DNA of 64,000 nucleotides, from NCBI GenBank assembly GCA_041658345.1, contig JBBAAK010000004.1, positions 1-64,000 of the forward strand, read 5' to 3'. The notes below the pieces were generated by a model. The model searched no databases and was not told where the DNA came from. It was given only the letters and a program-made list of their open reading frames with translations. Position 1 is the first letter of the stretch. Every line of letters starts with the position of its first letter. Shown piece after piece: positions 36,093 through 44,329 of the stretch. Both the position numbers and the translations under genes were made by a program. The DNA is from JBAZYV01 sp041658345 (GTDB lineage Bacteria > Patescibacteriota > Gracilibacteria > UBA1369 > 2-02-FULL-48-14).

Positions 36093-38777
36093 ATGCAAGA
36101 ACTAGTTAAAACATACAACGCAAAGGATCACGAACAGCGTCTTTACGAGCTCTGGGAAAATTCAGGCAAATTTGCCCCTGATCCAGATCCAAAAAAAGAG
36201 CCTTATTCAATTATGCTTCCTCCGCCAAATGCCACCGGTACTTTGCATTTGGGCCACGCCACAATGCTTGCAATAGAGGATATTTTGATTCGTTTCAAGC
36301 GCATGCAGGGCTTTGCGACTCTCTGGCTTCCGGGTACGGACCACGCTGCGATTGCAACTCAAAGTGTAGTTGAAAAGAAACTTCAAAAAGAAGGAATGGC
36401 TCATCCTCGTGAAACCCTTGGCAGGGAAGGCTTACTTGAAGAAATTCGCAAATTTGTTGCGCTAAGCCAGAGCACCATAAAAAATCAAATCCGTAAAATG
36501 GGCGCCAGCGTGGATTGGTCACGTGAACGTTACACCTTTAGCGAAGAGCTAAATCATGCTGTGAATACACTTTTTAAAATGATGTATGACGATGGATTGA
36601 TTTACCGCGGTGATCGCATAGTTTCTTGGGATCCTGCCATGCAAACCACGGTTGCAGACGATGAACTTGAATACGTGGAAGAAAAAGCTCCGTTTTACAC
36701 CTTTCAATACGGGCCTTTTCAGATTTCAACCGCGCGCCCGGAGACCAAATTTGGCGATAAATATGTGGTAATGCATCCGGACGACAAGCGTTACAAAAAA
36801 TATAATCACGGCGACACTTTTGAATGCGAATGGATCAATGGGAAAGTTACGGCAACAGTCCTAAAAGATGAGTGTATAGATATGGAATTTGGAACCGGAG
36901 TTATGACGATTACTCCTTGGCATGATGCAACGGATTTTGGAATTGCAGAGCGAAATAAGCTCGAAAAAGTACAAATAATAGATTTAAACGGAAATTTACT
37001 TGGCATAGCCGGTGAGTTTGCAGGCATGCCAATTGCGGAAGCTCGCAAAAAAGTTGTGGAAAAATTAAAAGAGAAAGGCCTACTCGTAAGCGTAGATGAA
37101 AATTACATTCACAATGTTTCCGTTTCTTACCGCGGTAAAGGCAAAGTTGAACCTCAAATAATGAAGCAATGGTTTGTAGACGTAAATAAAAAAGTAATCG
37201 ACTGGAAGGGAAGTCAGCTAAGTATAAAAGAAGTTTTGCAGGACACTGTTAGATCAAAAATGATCCGCATAGTCCCTGAACGTTTTGAAAAGACCTACTT
37301 TCATTGGATAGATAACCTGCGTGATTGGTGCATATCTCGCCAAATTTGGTGGGGACACCGAGTACCGGTCTATTATTGTGATTGTGGGGAAACCATCGCA
37401 AGTATAGATGTACCAAAATCTTGTCCAAAATGTGGAGGCACGGCTTTACGCCAAGACGACGACACGCTAGATACCTGGTTTTCTTCTGGTCTTTGGACTT
37501 TTTCTACGCTTGGTTGGCCGGAAAAAACTCCAGATCTTATGCGTTTTACTCCAAGTAGCGTGCTCGAAACCGGTTATGATATTTTGTTCTTTTGGATTGC
37601 CCGCATGATTTTGCAAACTACTTATGCCCTCCGTAAAACTGGCTTTTCCGAAGAAAAATCTATTCCGTTTAAGGACGTTTATTTGCACGGCTTAATCCGC
37701 GATATAAACGGTAAGAAAATGAGCAAATCGAATCCGGAAACCTGTATTGATCCGCTCGACATGATAGAAAAGTACGGCACGGATGCAGTCCGTTTAAGCC
37801 TGCTAATCGGCGGAACACCAGGAAACGACATGCGCCTTTACGAAGAAAAAATTGCCGGTTATCGCAACTTTGTGAATAAGATTTGGAATGGCGCCAGATT
37901 TGTAATGATGAATTTGGAAAACGGCGTAAACGAAGGCAACGTAAACGGCAAAGCGAATCAAATTGATCCAAAAACACTTTCCCGCGCAGACAAGTGGATA
38001 CTTACTCGTCTCAACGAAATAATAGCAAAAGTTACAATAGAGCTTGAATCTTACCAAATTTCCGAAGCCGGCCTTACAATTTACGATTTCTTTTGGGGCG
38101 AATACTGCGATTGGTATGTAGAAATGAGCAAAGTAATCAAAAATCCTGCAGTTTTAAAGCATGTTCTTGAGATTAGTCTTAAACTACTCCATCCATTTAT
38201 GCCGTTTGTAACGGAAGCAATTTGGCAGGAACTTTCTACGGGGGAAAAAGACCAAATGCTCATGATCGCCTCTTGGCCAAAGCCAAATAAGGATTATGAT
38301 TTTCCGAACGAAAGCAATGAAATGAGCAGAGTTATGGGGCTAATAACGGCGATTCGTTCACTCCGCTCTGAAGCCAACGTTGACGCAACAAAAAAAATCC
38401 ATGCAATTGTTTATGCACATGAAGATTTTGACCTTATAAAATCCAAAGCGGAAGTGGTTAAACGCCTTGCCAATTTGGGTACGCTTGAAATAGAGAAAAC
38501 AGGCAAGAAGCTTGATAAATCGCTCAGCACTTTCCTTGGCGATTTGGAAATTTATTTGCCACTTGCCGATATGCTCGATTTAGGCGCCGAAAAATCCAGA
38601 ATCGAAAAAGAAATTATAGATTTGGAACGTTATTTGATTTCACTTTCTCAAAAACTTTCAAACGAAGGTTTCCTAGCCAAGGCTCCAAAAGAAATCTTAG
38701 AAGCAGAACAGGCAAAACTTAAATCTGCCACAGAAAAACTGGGAAAATTAAGGAAGCACATGGAAGAGCTAGCCTAG
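36093..38777 (+). CDS. valS: Valyl-tRNA synthetase
   Basis: This 894-aa class Ia enzyme has the HIGH-type motif PPPNATGTLHLGHA (residue about 42) and a CP1 editing domain. A zinc knuckle has four Cys (CDCGETIAS then CPKCGG). The catalytic-domain motif is DTWFSSGLW, and KMSKS appears as GKKMSKSNPE. An anticodon-binding domain and a C-terminal coiled coil (EKSRIEKEIIDLERYLISLS) complete the ValRS layout. Length is as expected. No unusual features are seen. Confidence 0.97.
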   Translation: MQELVKTYNAKDHEQRLYELWENSGKFAPDPDPKKEPYSIMLPPPNATGTLHLGHATMLAIEDILIRFKRMQGFATLWLPGTDHAAIATQSVVEKKLQKEGMAHPRETLGREGLLEEIRKFVALSQSTIKNQIRKMGASVDWSRERYTFSEELNHAVNTLFKMMYDDGLIYRGDRIVSWDPAMQTTVADDELEYVEEKAPFYTFQYGPFQISTARPETKFGDKYVVMHPDDKRYKKYNHGDTFECEWINGKVTATVLKDECIDMEFGTGVMTITPWHDATDFGIAERNKLEKVQIIDLNGNLLGIAGEFAGMPIAEARKKVVEKLKEKGLLVSVDENYIHNVSVSYRGKGKVEPQIMKQWFVDVNKKVIDWKGSQLSIKEVLQDTVRSKMIRIVPERFEKTYFHWIDNLRDWCISRQIWWGHRVPVYYCDCGETIASIDVPKSCPKCGGTALRQDDDTLDTWFSSGLWTFSTLGWPEKTPDLMRFTPSSVLETGYDILFFWIARMILQTTYALRKTGFSEEKSIPFKDVYLHGLIRDINGKKMSKSNPETCIDPLDMIEKYGTDAVRLSLLIGGTPGNDMRLYEEKIAGYRNFVNKIWNGARFVMMNLENGVNEGNVNGKANQIDPKTLSRADKWILTRLNEIIAKVTIELESYQISEAGLTIYDFFWGEYCDWYVEMSKVIKNPAVLKHVLEISLKLLHPFMPFVTEAIWQELSTGEKDQMLMIASWPKPNKDYDFPNESNEMSRVMGLITAIRSLRSEANVDATKKIHAIVYAHEDFDLIKSKAEVVKRLANLGTLEIEKTGKKLDKSLSTFLGDLEIYLPLADMLDLGAEKSRIEKEIIDLERYLISLSQKLSNEGFLAKAPKEILEAEQAKLKSATEKLGKLRKHMEELA

Positions 38778-38781
38778 GTCC

Positions 38782-38824
38782 ATTTCCATTTGCCCAAGAG
38801 CCATTTTTGGCTTACAGTAGCCAC
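38782..38824 (+). promoter_or_regulatory. Duplicated promoter box, copy A
   Basis: This 43-base block holds TTGCCC (38790-38795), 17 bp, TACAGT (38813-38818). It is 37/43 identical to the block at 39574-39616, and the last 20 bases, including the -10, are identical. It drives the gene at 38846 with a leader of about 20 bases. Confidence 0.7.
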
Positions 38825-38845
38825 TTCCCAACTAACATTCCAGAC

Positions 38846-39505
38846 ATGAACAATCAGACTACGTTAACCCTAGAACCAAGCTGTAAATTAGTTTCTACCA
38901 AAGAAGCTGGAAAGGTTAAGATCTCAAAAGATACGCTTGCGTCACAATCTCCCACCACAGGAGTAAGAGTAGATTGTGAGGATGGACGTGAATTTACTAT
39001 TGGATATGAAATAGAAGGCGTGCGAAGGGAAGTGCTAAGACTTGTAAAAAATGGATCAAAAGTCGAATTATCAATACCAGGCATTAAGGAATCTCCTATT
39101 GTCCTTGAAGCAAAAGCTATGGATTGGGCGGAAATAGCTAAGTACGTTCAGTTATGTACAGAGGCACTTAATTCAGCACTTGGCACACAAAGAGTGAATC
39201 AATTTGATGCTGACACAGTCGAAAAGCTAGAAGCCCTCGAGGAGAGTAGGGAGAGCCAAATACTTCACCTTAGCTTAGAAGGCAAGGGGCCCAGTGCCTC
39301 CAGTAGCGCATTAGAAGTAGCACCTGGTCTTTTAGGAAGCTTCTCAGTTCAAGTCCCAGGGATGGAAGCGCATGAGTGCGTACGCGTGGCATTTAGTTAT
39401 CATCAAGACCCCCACGAAGTAAACTCAATTACTTTTTTAAATAGTGGCATCAGTCCAGTAAAGATTTCCACAACACCATCGAACCAAGCAAGTGAGGACA
39501 AATAA
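38846..39505 (+). CDS. Hypothetical protein, 219 aa
   Basis: This protein is unrecognised. The first half looks beta-rich (TLTLEPSCKLVS, VRVDCEDGREFTIGYEIEG). A helix follows (WAEIAKYVQLCTEALNSAL), then another beta-rich part with GLLGSFSVQVPGME. There is no signal peptide or membrane segment. The ATG at 38846 is used; the frame upstream begins only with TTG inside the promoter. It shares a near-identical promoter with the next gene, so the two are probably expressed together. Function is unknown. Confidence 0.6.
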   Translation: MNNQTTLTLEPSCKLVSTKEAGKVKISKDTLASQSPTTGVRVDCEDGREFTIGYEIEGVRREVLRLVKNGSKVELSIPGIKESPIVLEAKAMDWAEIAKYVQLCTEALNSALGTQRVNQFDADTVEKLEALEESRESQILHLSLEGKGPSASSSALEVAPGLLGSFSVQVPGMEAHECVRVAFSYHQDPHEVNSITFLNSGISPVKISTTPSNQASEDK

Positions 39506-39573
39506 GGTCTAAACAACATTTTGTGCCAAATTCTTGATGGAGGATTTTGCTCATCCCTCATAAGAGTCAGTCA

Positions 39574-39616
39574 ATTTCAATTTGCCTAAACGCTACTTTT
39601 GGCTTACAGTAGCCAC
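39574..39616 (+). promoter_or_regulatory. Duplicated promoter box, copy B
   Basis: TTGCCT (39582-39587), 17 bp, TACAGT (39605-39610), in a 43-base block nearly identical to 38782-38824. It lies just upstream of the gene at 39634. Confidence 0.7.
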
Positions 39617-39633
39617 CATTAACTCTAATATAT

Positions 39634-40098
39634 ATGGGGGGGGTAGAACACAAAACAGCATTATTAGTAAGAAAATATAATCGGGCCGATGATGCTAAAA
39701 AGGAAGAGGCAGAAGAAGCAGGATTCTTTGTCGAAGAAACGGATTCAGTAAAGGAGGCATTAAAAATAATTAATGAATCACAGAATGGGACTCATGCCAA
39801 AATCGATCTACTTATGGCCGGTCTGTCTTTTCCAATTTCGCTCGTTGCCGGTTTAATAGTGGTAAGGGCAGGGCTAGAAGCCGGCATCAACCATGTAATT
39901 TTAGAAACAAGTTGGGAATTAGAAGACAGTGGGGAAAAAGCAGATGATGGTGGTAGTATTTTTAGGGCTACAGATATAGACACAGAAACTTCTGAGTTGG
40001 ATAGAATTGTTGTGCCAAACGGAGTCACCGTACTTCCTGGCACAAGGACACTAGGACAATTTGAAGAAATATTACGAAACTCCTTAAGAACAGAGTAA
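39634..40098 (+). CDS. Hypothetical protein, 154 aa, possible receiver-like fold
   Basis: This protein is unrecognised. The order of strands and helices (TALLVRKYN, EEAGFFVEET, VKEALKIINES, KIDLLMAGLSFP, INHVILETS) is reminiscent of a response-regulator receiver domain, but the usual phospho-acceptor region is not convincing. This is only a weak structural guess. The start codon lies in a run of eight G residues (39636-39643), so slippage there would shift the frame right after the start. It has its own copy of the duplicated promoter and is followed by an unusual palindromic element. Confidence 0.6.
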   Translation: MGGVEHKTALLVRKYNRADDAKKEEAEEAGFFVEETDSVKEALKIINESQNGTHAKIDLLMAGLSFPISLVAGLIVVRAGLEAGINHVILETSWELEDSGEKADDGGSIFRATDIDTETSELDRIVVPNGVTVLPGTRTLGQFEEILRNSLRTE

Positions 40099-40117
40099 TT
40101 TAACAGGTCTTCACACG

Positions 40118-40225
40118 AATTGGAATTGTTGATTGGTTCACTCTCGAGAGTTTGCGCCAAAACATATTTTTATACGTCAAGACTTTACAGAATTCCAATT
40201 TATTGAGGCGCAAACCGCGCGCGGT
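40118..40225 (+). other. Interleaved inverted repeats (pseudoknot-like) with two palindromes
   Basis: AATTGGAATT (40118-40127) is perfectly complementary to AATTCCAATT (40191-40200). GTTTGCGCC (40150-40158) is perfectly complementary to GGCGCAAAC (40207-40215). The order 1-2-1'-2' is that of an H-type pseudoknot. Two 12-base perfect palindromes lie in the same 110 bases: ACTCTCGAGAGT (40140-40151) and ACCGCGCGCGGT (40214-40225). It starts 19 bases after the stop of the 154-aa gene. Confidence 0.55.
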
Positions 40226-40315
40226 GAATTACACTACATTTCCCAAACAGCACAAGCCGGCAGGGAATTTAAATTGGTTCTCAGGCCTTTAAATCGGCAA
40301 GATTTTAAGGTATAA
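40133..40315 (+). CDS. Doubtful small ORF, 60 aa
   Basis: This is an open frame starting with TTG and overlapping the interleaved repeats. Its composition is protein-like (EAQTARGELHYISQTAQ, REFKLVLRPLNRQDFKV), so it could be a small gene or the end of a decayed one. It has no ATG, no ribosome site and no recognised family. Its last codons contain the -10 box of the next gene. I regard it as uncertain. Confidence 0.25.
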   Translation: MVHSREFAPKHIFIRQDFTEFQFIEAQTARGELHYISQTAQAGREFKLVLRPLNRQDFKV

Positions 40316-40316
40316 T
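40311..40316 (+). promoter_or_regulatory. -10 box, predicted leaderless start
   Basis: A perfect TATAAT ends seven bases before the ATG at 40323, placing the transcript start at the start codon. The -35 region (TTTAAA) is weak. Confidence 0.45.
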
Positions 40317-40322
40317 CACCAG

Positions 40323-40937
40323 ATGCCTCAAAATACAAACCAAAATCAGACCAAAAACTCAAGCAAAGAAGAACTTCTCACGCAAATACGCACAGCAAAA
40401 AAGTCTGGCGACTTCGACGCATTTTTAGTTGCTTCACAAAAAGCTCTATCCGCATATCCATCTGACCAAACCTTTCTCTCGTTTTTGCACGAGGCCCAGG
40501 AAAATTACATCAATTCAAAACTACAATCAGATCTGTTAAAAGCCCTAGAAGACAAGCAAGACTACAAAACCCTTTATTCAGTTTACCTAAAACTCCTAAC
40601 TGTTTTCCCGGACTCCCAAAAACTTCAAAAACTCATCAAAAAAGCCGAAGAAAAAATCCACGTCGCGTCGGAGGAACAAAAAAAAGACTATTACAAAAAT
40701 GCCGAACTTAAAATCCTCGATCTAATTAATCAAGAAAAACTGCCGGACGCCGAACGAGCTTGTTACGAAATCTTAAGCCAAAATCAAGAACAAAAGACTT
40801 TCATCTCTCTACTCGCAAAAATCCAGTCCCGCCTAGATAAACAAATGAACAAAGACCTGGAACTCTATTATAAAACCGCAATCCCAGCGCTCAATCAAGA
40901 GTTCACCGCAAACCCAAGCAACTTCATTCGCATTTAG
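40323..40937 (+). CDS. Hypothetical helical (TPR-like) protein, 204 aa
   Basis: This is an unrecognised, Lys/Gln/Glu-rich, all-helical protein. Repeating helix pairs resemble TPR units (FDAFLVASQKALSAYPSD, YKTLYSVYLKLLTVFPDS, LPDAERACYEILSQNQE), with similar spacing of about 45-50 residues. It has no signal or membrane segment. A scaffolding or protein-binding role is plausible but is only inferred from the fold. It is convergent with purA, sharing the TTAG at 40934-40937 as overlapping stop codons. Confidence 0.6.
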   Translation: MPQNTNQNQTKNSSKEELLTQIRTAKKSGDFDAFLVASQKALSAYPSDQTFLSFLHEAQENYINSKLQSDLLKALEDKQDYKTLYSVYLKLLTVFPDSQKLQKLIKKAEEKIHVASEEQKKDYYKNAELKILDLINQEKLPDAERACYEILSQNQEQKTFISLLAKIQSRLDKQMNKDLELYYKTAIPALNQEFTANPSNFIRI

Positions 40938-42202
40938 CGCACCACGAGCTGATCCCTTCTTTGCCCAACGCCAACATATTTTAGCGGACAGCCAAGCAAT
41001 TCTTCGAGCCTTAGCACATACTTTTTGGCATTCTCGGGCAAAGCATCCCAAGAAGTAACATCTTTTAATGATGTTTTCCAACCAGGCAAGGTTTCGTAAG
41101 TTATTGCGACTTTTTCCAAATCAAGTAACGAGGCCGGAATACTATCCAAAGTGACCCCATCAAGCAAGTAAGAAACCGCGATTTTAATCTCATCGAGATC
41201 ATCGAGCACATCTAGCTTGGTTAGATTTAATGCTGTAAACCCGTTCACCATTATTGAATAGCGAGTAAGCGGAATATCAAACCATCCACATCTTCTTGGA
41301 CGACCCGTTGTCGAACCGTATTCGCCACCATTTTCGCGGATTTTATCGCCAAGTGCATCCGTAAGCTCGGTTGGGAAAGGCCCGCTACCAACACGAGTCA
41401 TATAAGCCTTAATTATCCCAATTGAATCTTTTAAATAACGTGGATTTAATCCTGTGCCTGTAAACACACCTCCAATACTTGGGCTGGAAGAAGTTACATA
41501 AGGGTAAGTTCCATGATCAATATCCAGTAGCGTTGCGTTTGCACCTTCAACCAAAACGTTTTTACCGTTGGCGAGCGCAGTATTAAGATACAAAGATCCA
41601 TCCACCATCATATTCAAAATCCTATCTTTTACAGATTTTAATTGATTGAGCTCAGCCTCAGCATCATATTCAAAACCATATACTTTTTGATGCCACGCCA
41701 AATTAGCGCGGTACTTAACTTCAAAATCCTCCCAATGTTTAAGGTCACAAAGCCGGAGCCCTCTGCGATTGATTTTGTCCGCATAACAAGGCCCAATTCC
41801 TCTGCGAGTTGTACCAACTTGCTTAGAACCTTTTGCATCCTCTTGAGCACCATCTACCATCTTATGATAATCAAACAAAAGCGCGATTCTATCAGAAATT
41901 TTCACACGATTTTCAACCTCGTAGCCGGCCATCCGCATCGTCTCAATCTCTTCAAACATACTCGGAACATGCAAAACAACTCCATTCCCAATTACACAAT
42001 TTACGTGTGGGTAAAGAAGCCCGCTCGGGAGTAGATGAAAAATAAATTTTTTAGTTTCACCGTTGTCGTTTATGTAAACTGTATGCCCTGCATTTGCCCC
42101 TCCGGTTGCACGCGCCACAATATCAAAATCCTTACTTAAAATATCTACGAGTTTACCTTTTCCTTCATCACCCCATTGAGCACCCAAGATAACAGATAGC
42201 AT
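40934..42202 (-). CDS. purA: Adenylosuccinate synthetase
   Basis: This 422-aa GTP-dependent enzyme joins IMP and aspartate on the way to AMP. The P-loop WGDEGKGK is at residues 10-17. GGANAGHT, the GTTRRGIGPCYADK loop and the C-terminal GVGQRRDQLVV are intact. Length is normal. It is a single gene transcribed away from the PEBP gene. purC and purB, which share aspartate/fumarate chemistry, lie within 4 kb. Confidence 0.97.
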   Translation of the reverse strand: MLSVILGAQWGDEGKGKLVDILSKDFDIVARATGGANAGHTVYINDNGETKKFIFHLLPSGLLYPHVNCVIGNGVVLHVPSMFEEIETMRMAGYEVENRVKISDRIALLFDYHKMVDGAQEDAKGSKQVGTTRRGIGPCYADKINRRGLRLCDLKHWEDFEVKYRANLAWHQKVYGFEYDAEAELNQLKSVKDRILNMMVDGSLYLNTALANGKNVLVEGANATLLDIDHGTYPYVTSSSPSIGGVFTGTGLNPRYLKDSIGIIKAYMTRVGSGPFPTELTDALGDKIRENGGEYGSTTGRPRRCGWFDIPLTRYSIMVNGFTALNLTKLDVLDDLDEIKIAVSYLLDGVTLDSIPASLLDLEKVAITYETLPGWKTSLKDVTSWDALPENAKKYVLRLEELLGCPLKYVGVGQRRDQLVVR

Positions 42203-42240
42203 AGCGTAAAGTTAGATGGCCCGCCCACTATAAAACATGT

Positions 42241-42269
42241 TTGTTATTTGCGCGAGAGAAAGTTAGAAT
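42241..42269 (+). promoter_or_regulatory. Promoter of the PEBP gene, predicted leaderless
   Basis: TTGTTA (42241-42246), 17 bp, TAGAAT (42264-42269). The ATG is at 42276, seven bases after the -10, so the mRNA should begin at the start codon. Confidence 0.6.
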
Positions 42270-42275
42270 TGTGTC

Positions 42276-42731
42276 ATGAATATCTCAAGTACGGCCTTCC
42301 AAGAAGGTCAAACTTTGCCGGCAAAATATACCTGCCAAGGTGACGACATAAATCCGCCATTAAATTTCGCAGAAGTTCCTGAAACGGCAAAAAGTCTCGC
42401 GCTCATTGTTGATGATCCGGACGCCCCTTCAGGGACTTGGACCCATTGGACGGCTTGGAATATTGACCCAAGCCAAACTCAAATTAATGAAGATTCAGTT
42501 CCAAAGAATGCCATAGAAGGCACTACTAGCTGGGGGAGCGCCGGATGGAAAGGCCCATGCCCGCCAAGCGGAAGCCATAGATACTATTTTAAGCTTTACG
42601 CACTAGACCAAATGCTAAACTTAAACGAAACCGCAAAAGTAGACGAATTGCTAAAAGCCATGGATGGGCACATAATCGACAAAGCATCACTACAAACCTA
42701 TTACCAAAAGCACGCAAGTGCTAAACAATAA
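42276..42731 (+). CDS. PEBP/YbhB-family protein
   Basis: This 151-aa phosphatidylethanolamine-binding-protein-like protein has the family core ALIVDDPDAPSGTWTHWTAWN and GPCPPSGSHRYYFKLYALD, containing the conserved DPDxP and GxHR elements. It lacks a signal peptide, so it is probably cytoplasmic. Bacterial YbhB proteins have no settled function. The thpR gene follows two bases later in the same operon. Confidence 0.93.
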   Translation: MNISSTAFQEGQTLPAKYTCQGDDINPPLNFAEVPETAKSLALIVDDPDAPSGTWTHWTAWNIDPSQTQINEDSVPKNAIEGTTSWGSAGWKGPCPPSGSHRYYFKLYALDQMLNLNETAKVDELLKAMDGHIIDKASLQTYYQKHASAKQ

Positions 42732-42733
42732 CT

Positions 42734-43291
42734 ATGAAACGACTCTTCCTCGCAATTCCAATCGAAAAAGAAATTGTAGAAAAGATTGAAGCCTACACCG
42801 AGCAATACAAAGATATGCCGATTTTTAAATCTGCAAAATGGGTGGATAAAAAACATTACCATTTAACGGTTTTATTTTTAGGCGATGTCTCAGACCGACT
42901 ATTGCCGGAAATGCAAAATTTTATCCGCGGAGTTTGTTCCCAAGTGCCAAGATTCAACATAGATTTGGAAAGAATCACTTTTTTTCCACCAAAAGAAGAG
43001 TCCCGTATGATTTGGCTCCGCTTTAAAAAGAGCCTCCAATTTGAGGAACTCAGCAAGGAACTCTTTAAATACCTCTACGAAGTTGATTTCAAACTCAAAA
43101 AGGACGATAACAGCCCAATTCCTCACTTAACATTGGCCCGCCTCCACGACCCGGTTAAACCAAAAGCCATCAGATGGTCTCAGCTGGAAATCCCAACCAT
43201 TAAAGCCAACGTTTGCCACCTTTACGAATCCACTCAAACCCCGGACGGAGCCGTTTACACCTTGATTGAAGAATATAAGTTTGCTGATTAG
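42734..43291 (+). CDS. thpR: RNA 2',3'-cyclic phosphodiesterase (2'-5' RNA ligase family)
   Basis: This 185-aa protein has the two HxTx motifs that form the 2H phosphoesterase active site, HLTVLFLG (about residue 43) and HLTLARL (about 131). The opening MKRLFLAIPIEKEIVEKIE is typical. The family opens 2',3'-cyclic phosphate ends or ligates 2'-5' linkages in RNA. It starts two bases after the PEBP stop, so translation is coupled. A separate promoter for purC lies after it. Confidence 0.92.
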   Translation: MKRLFLAIPIEKEIVEKIEAYTEQYKDMPIFKSAKWVDKKHYHLTVLFLGDVSDRLLPEMQNFIRGVCSQVPRFNIDLERITFFPPKEESRMIWLRFKKSLQFEELSKELFKYLYEVDFKLKKDDNSPIPHLTLARLHDPVKPKAIRWSQLEIPTIKANVCHLYESTQTPDGAVYTLIEEYKFAD

Positions 43292-43299
43292 CAATTTTC

Positions 43300-43328
43300 T
43301 TGCAATCCCAATCTGCGCCTTCTAAACT
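43300..43328 (+). promoter_or_regulatory. Promoter of purC operon
   Basis: TTGCAA (43300-43305), 17 bp, TAAACT (43323-43328), predicting a leader of about 18 bases before the ATG at 43353. Confidence 0.55.
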
Positions 43329-43352
43329 GTGGGTACTTTAAAAACACACAGT

Positions 43353-44324
43353 ATGCTTACAAAAGAGCAAATCGCAGCCCAAATAGCATTAGTGCTAAAG
43401 GGTACAAATTTTACGAATTTGGGAACCCGCTACGAGGGAAAAGTGCGTGATAATTACACTCAAGGAGGACTCAGGATACTAATCACGACAGATCGACTTT
43501 CCGCCTTCGATAGAATAATTGCCTGCATCCCATTTAAAGGACAGGTTCTAAATGCGCTTACAAAGTTTTGGTTCGAAAATACAAAGGATATTTGCCCAAA
43601 TTATATTGAGTCTTACCCGGACCCAAATGTAATAGTCGGCAAAGAATGTGAATCAATACCCGTAGAAATGGTAGTGCGTGGTTATATAACAGGTTCAACC
43701 ACAACCTCGGCTTGGTATAATTACGAGCGTGGAGTTCGTGACTTTGGTGGAAATGCTTTACCGGAAGGCCTAAAAAAGAATCAAAAACTCGCGACCCCAA
43801 TAATCACTCCAACCACAAAGGCGGGGCACGGTGACCATGATAGAAATATAACTCCAACAGAAATAGTTGGGGAAGGAATTTTATCTCAAGCAGATTGGGA
43901 CAAACTTGCAACCTATGCACTCGCTCTTTATAACCGCGGAGTGGAAATAGCTGGCAAAAATGGAGTAATTTTAGTGGATACAAAATATGAATTTGGGCGC
44001 ACGCCGGAAGGGGAAATAGTGGTGATCGACGAAATTCACACTCCAGACTCTTCACGCTTTTGGATTACAGCAACTTATGAGGAACGCCTAGCTCGAGGCG
44101 AAGAACCGGATAACATCAACAAGGAATTTTTACGTCTTTGGCTAGCAAACAAAGGCTATTTGGGTGAAGGCCCAGTACCGGAAATCCCGGAAGAAGTTAT
44201 TGTTGAGACTGCAGAAAAATATATTCAAGCTTACGAAATGATCACCGGGCAAACTTTTGTGGCTGAGAATGGCAATCCGCTAGAACGTATAGAAAACGCA
44301 CTAAAAATTTATCAATTAAACTAA
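43353..44324 (+). CDS. purC: SAICAR synthetase
   Basis: This 323-aa protein adds aspartate to CAIR in purine synthesis. Motifs are YEGKVRDNY near the N-terminus, TDRLSAFDRIIACIPFKG, VEMVVRGYITGST, and DTKYEFG with DEIHTPDSSRFW. It belongs to the longer PurC type seen in eukaryotes and some bacteria. ATG 43353 (MLTKEQIAAQ) matches the promoter. purB starts six bases later and the run continues through dcd and PEP carboxylase. Confidence 0.95.
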   Translation: MLTKEQIAAQIALVLKGTNFTNLGTRYEGKVRDNYTQGGLRILITTDRLSAFDRIIACIPFKGQVLNALTKFWFENTKDICPNYIESYPDPNVIVGKECESIPVEMVVRGYITGSTTTSAWYNYERGVRDFGGNALPEGLKKNQKLATPIITPTTKAGHGDHDRNITPTEIVGEGILSQADWDKLATYALALYNRGVEIAGKNGVILVDTKYEFGRTPEGEIVVIDEIHTPDSSRFWITATYEERLARGEEPDNINKEFLRLWLANKGYLGEGPVPEIPEEVIVETAEKYIQAYEMITGQTFVAENGNPLERIENALKIYQLN

Positions 44325-44329
44325 TAGCC

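Noticed and set aside
40118..40215. An integron attC site
   Set aside because: The inverted repeats are interleaved, not nested, and no GTTRRRY/RYYYAAC pairing or integrase is present.
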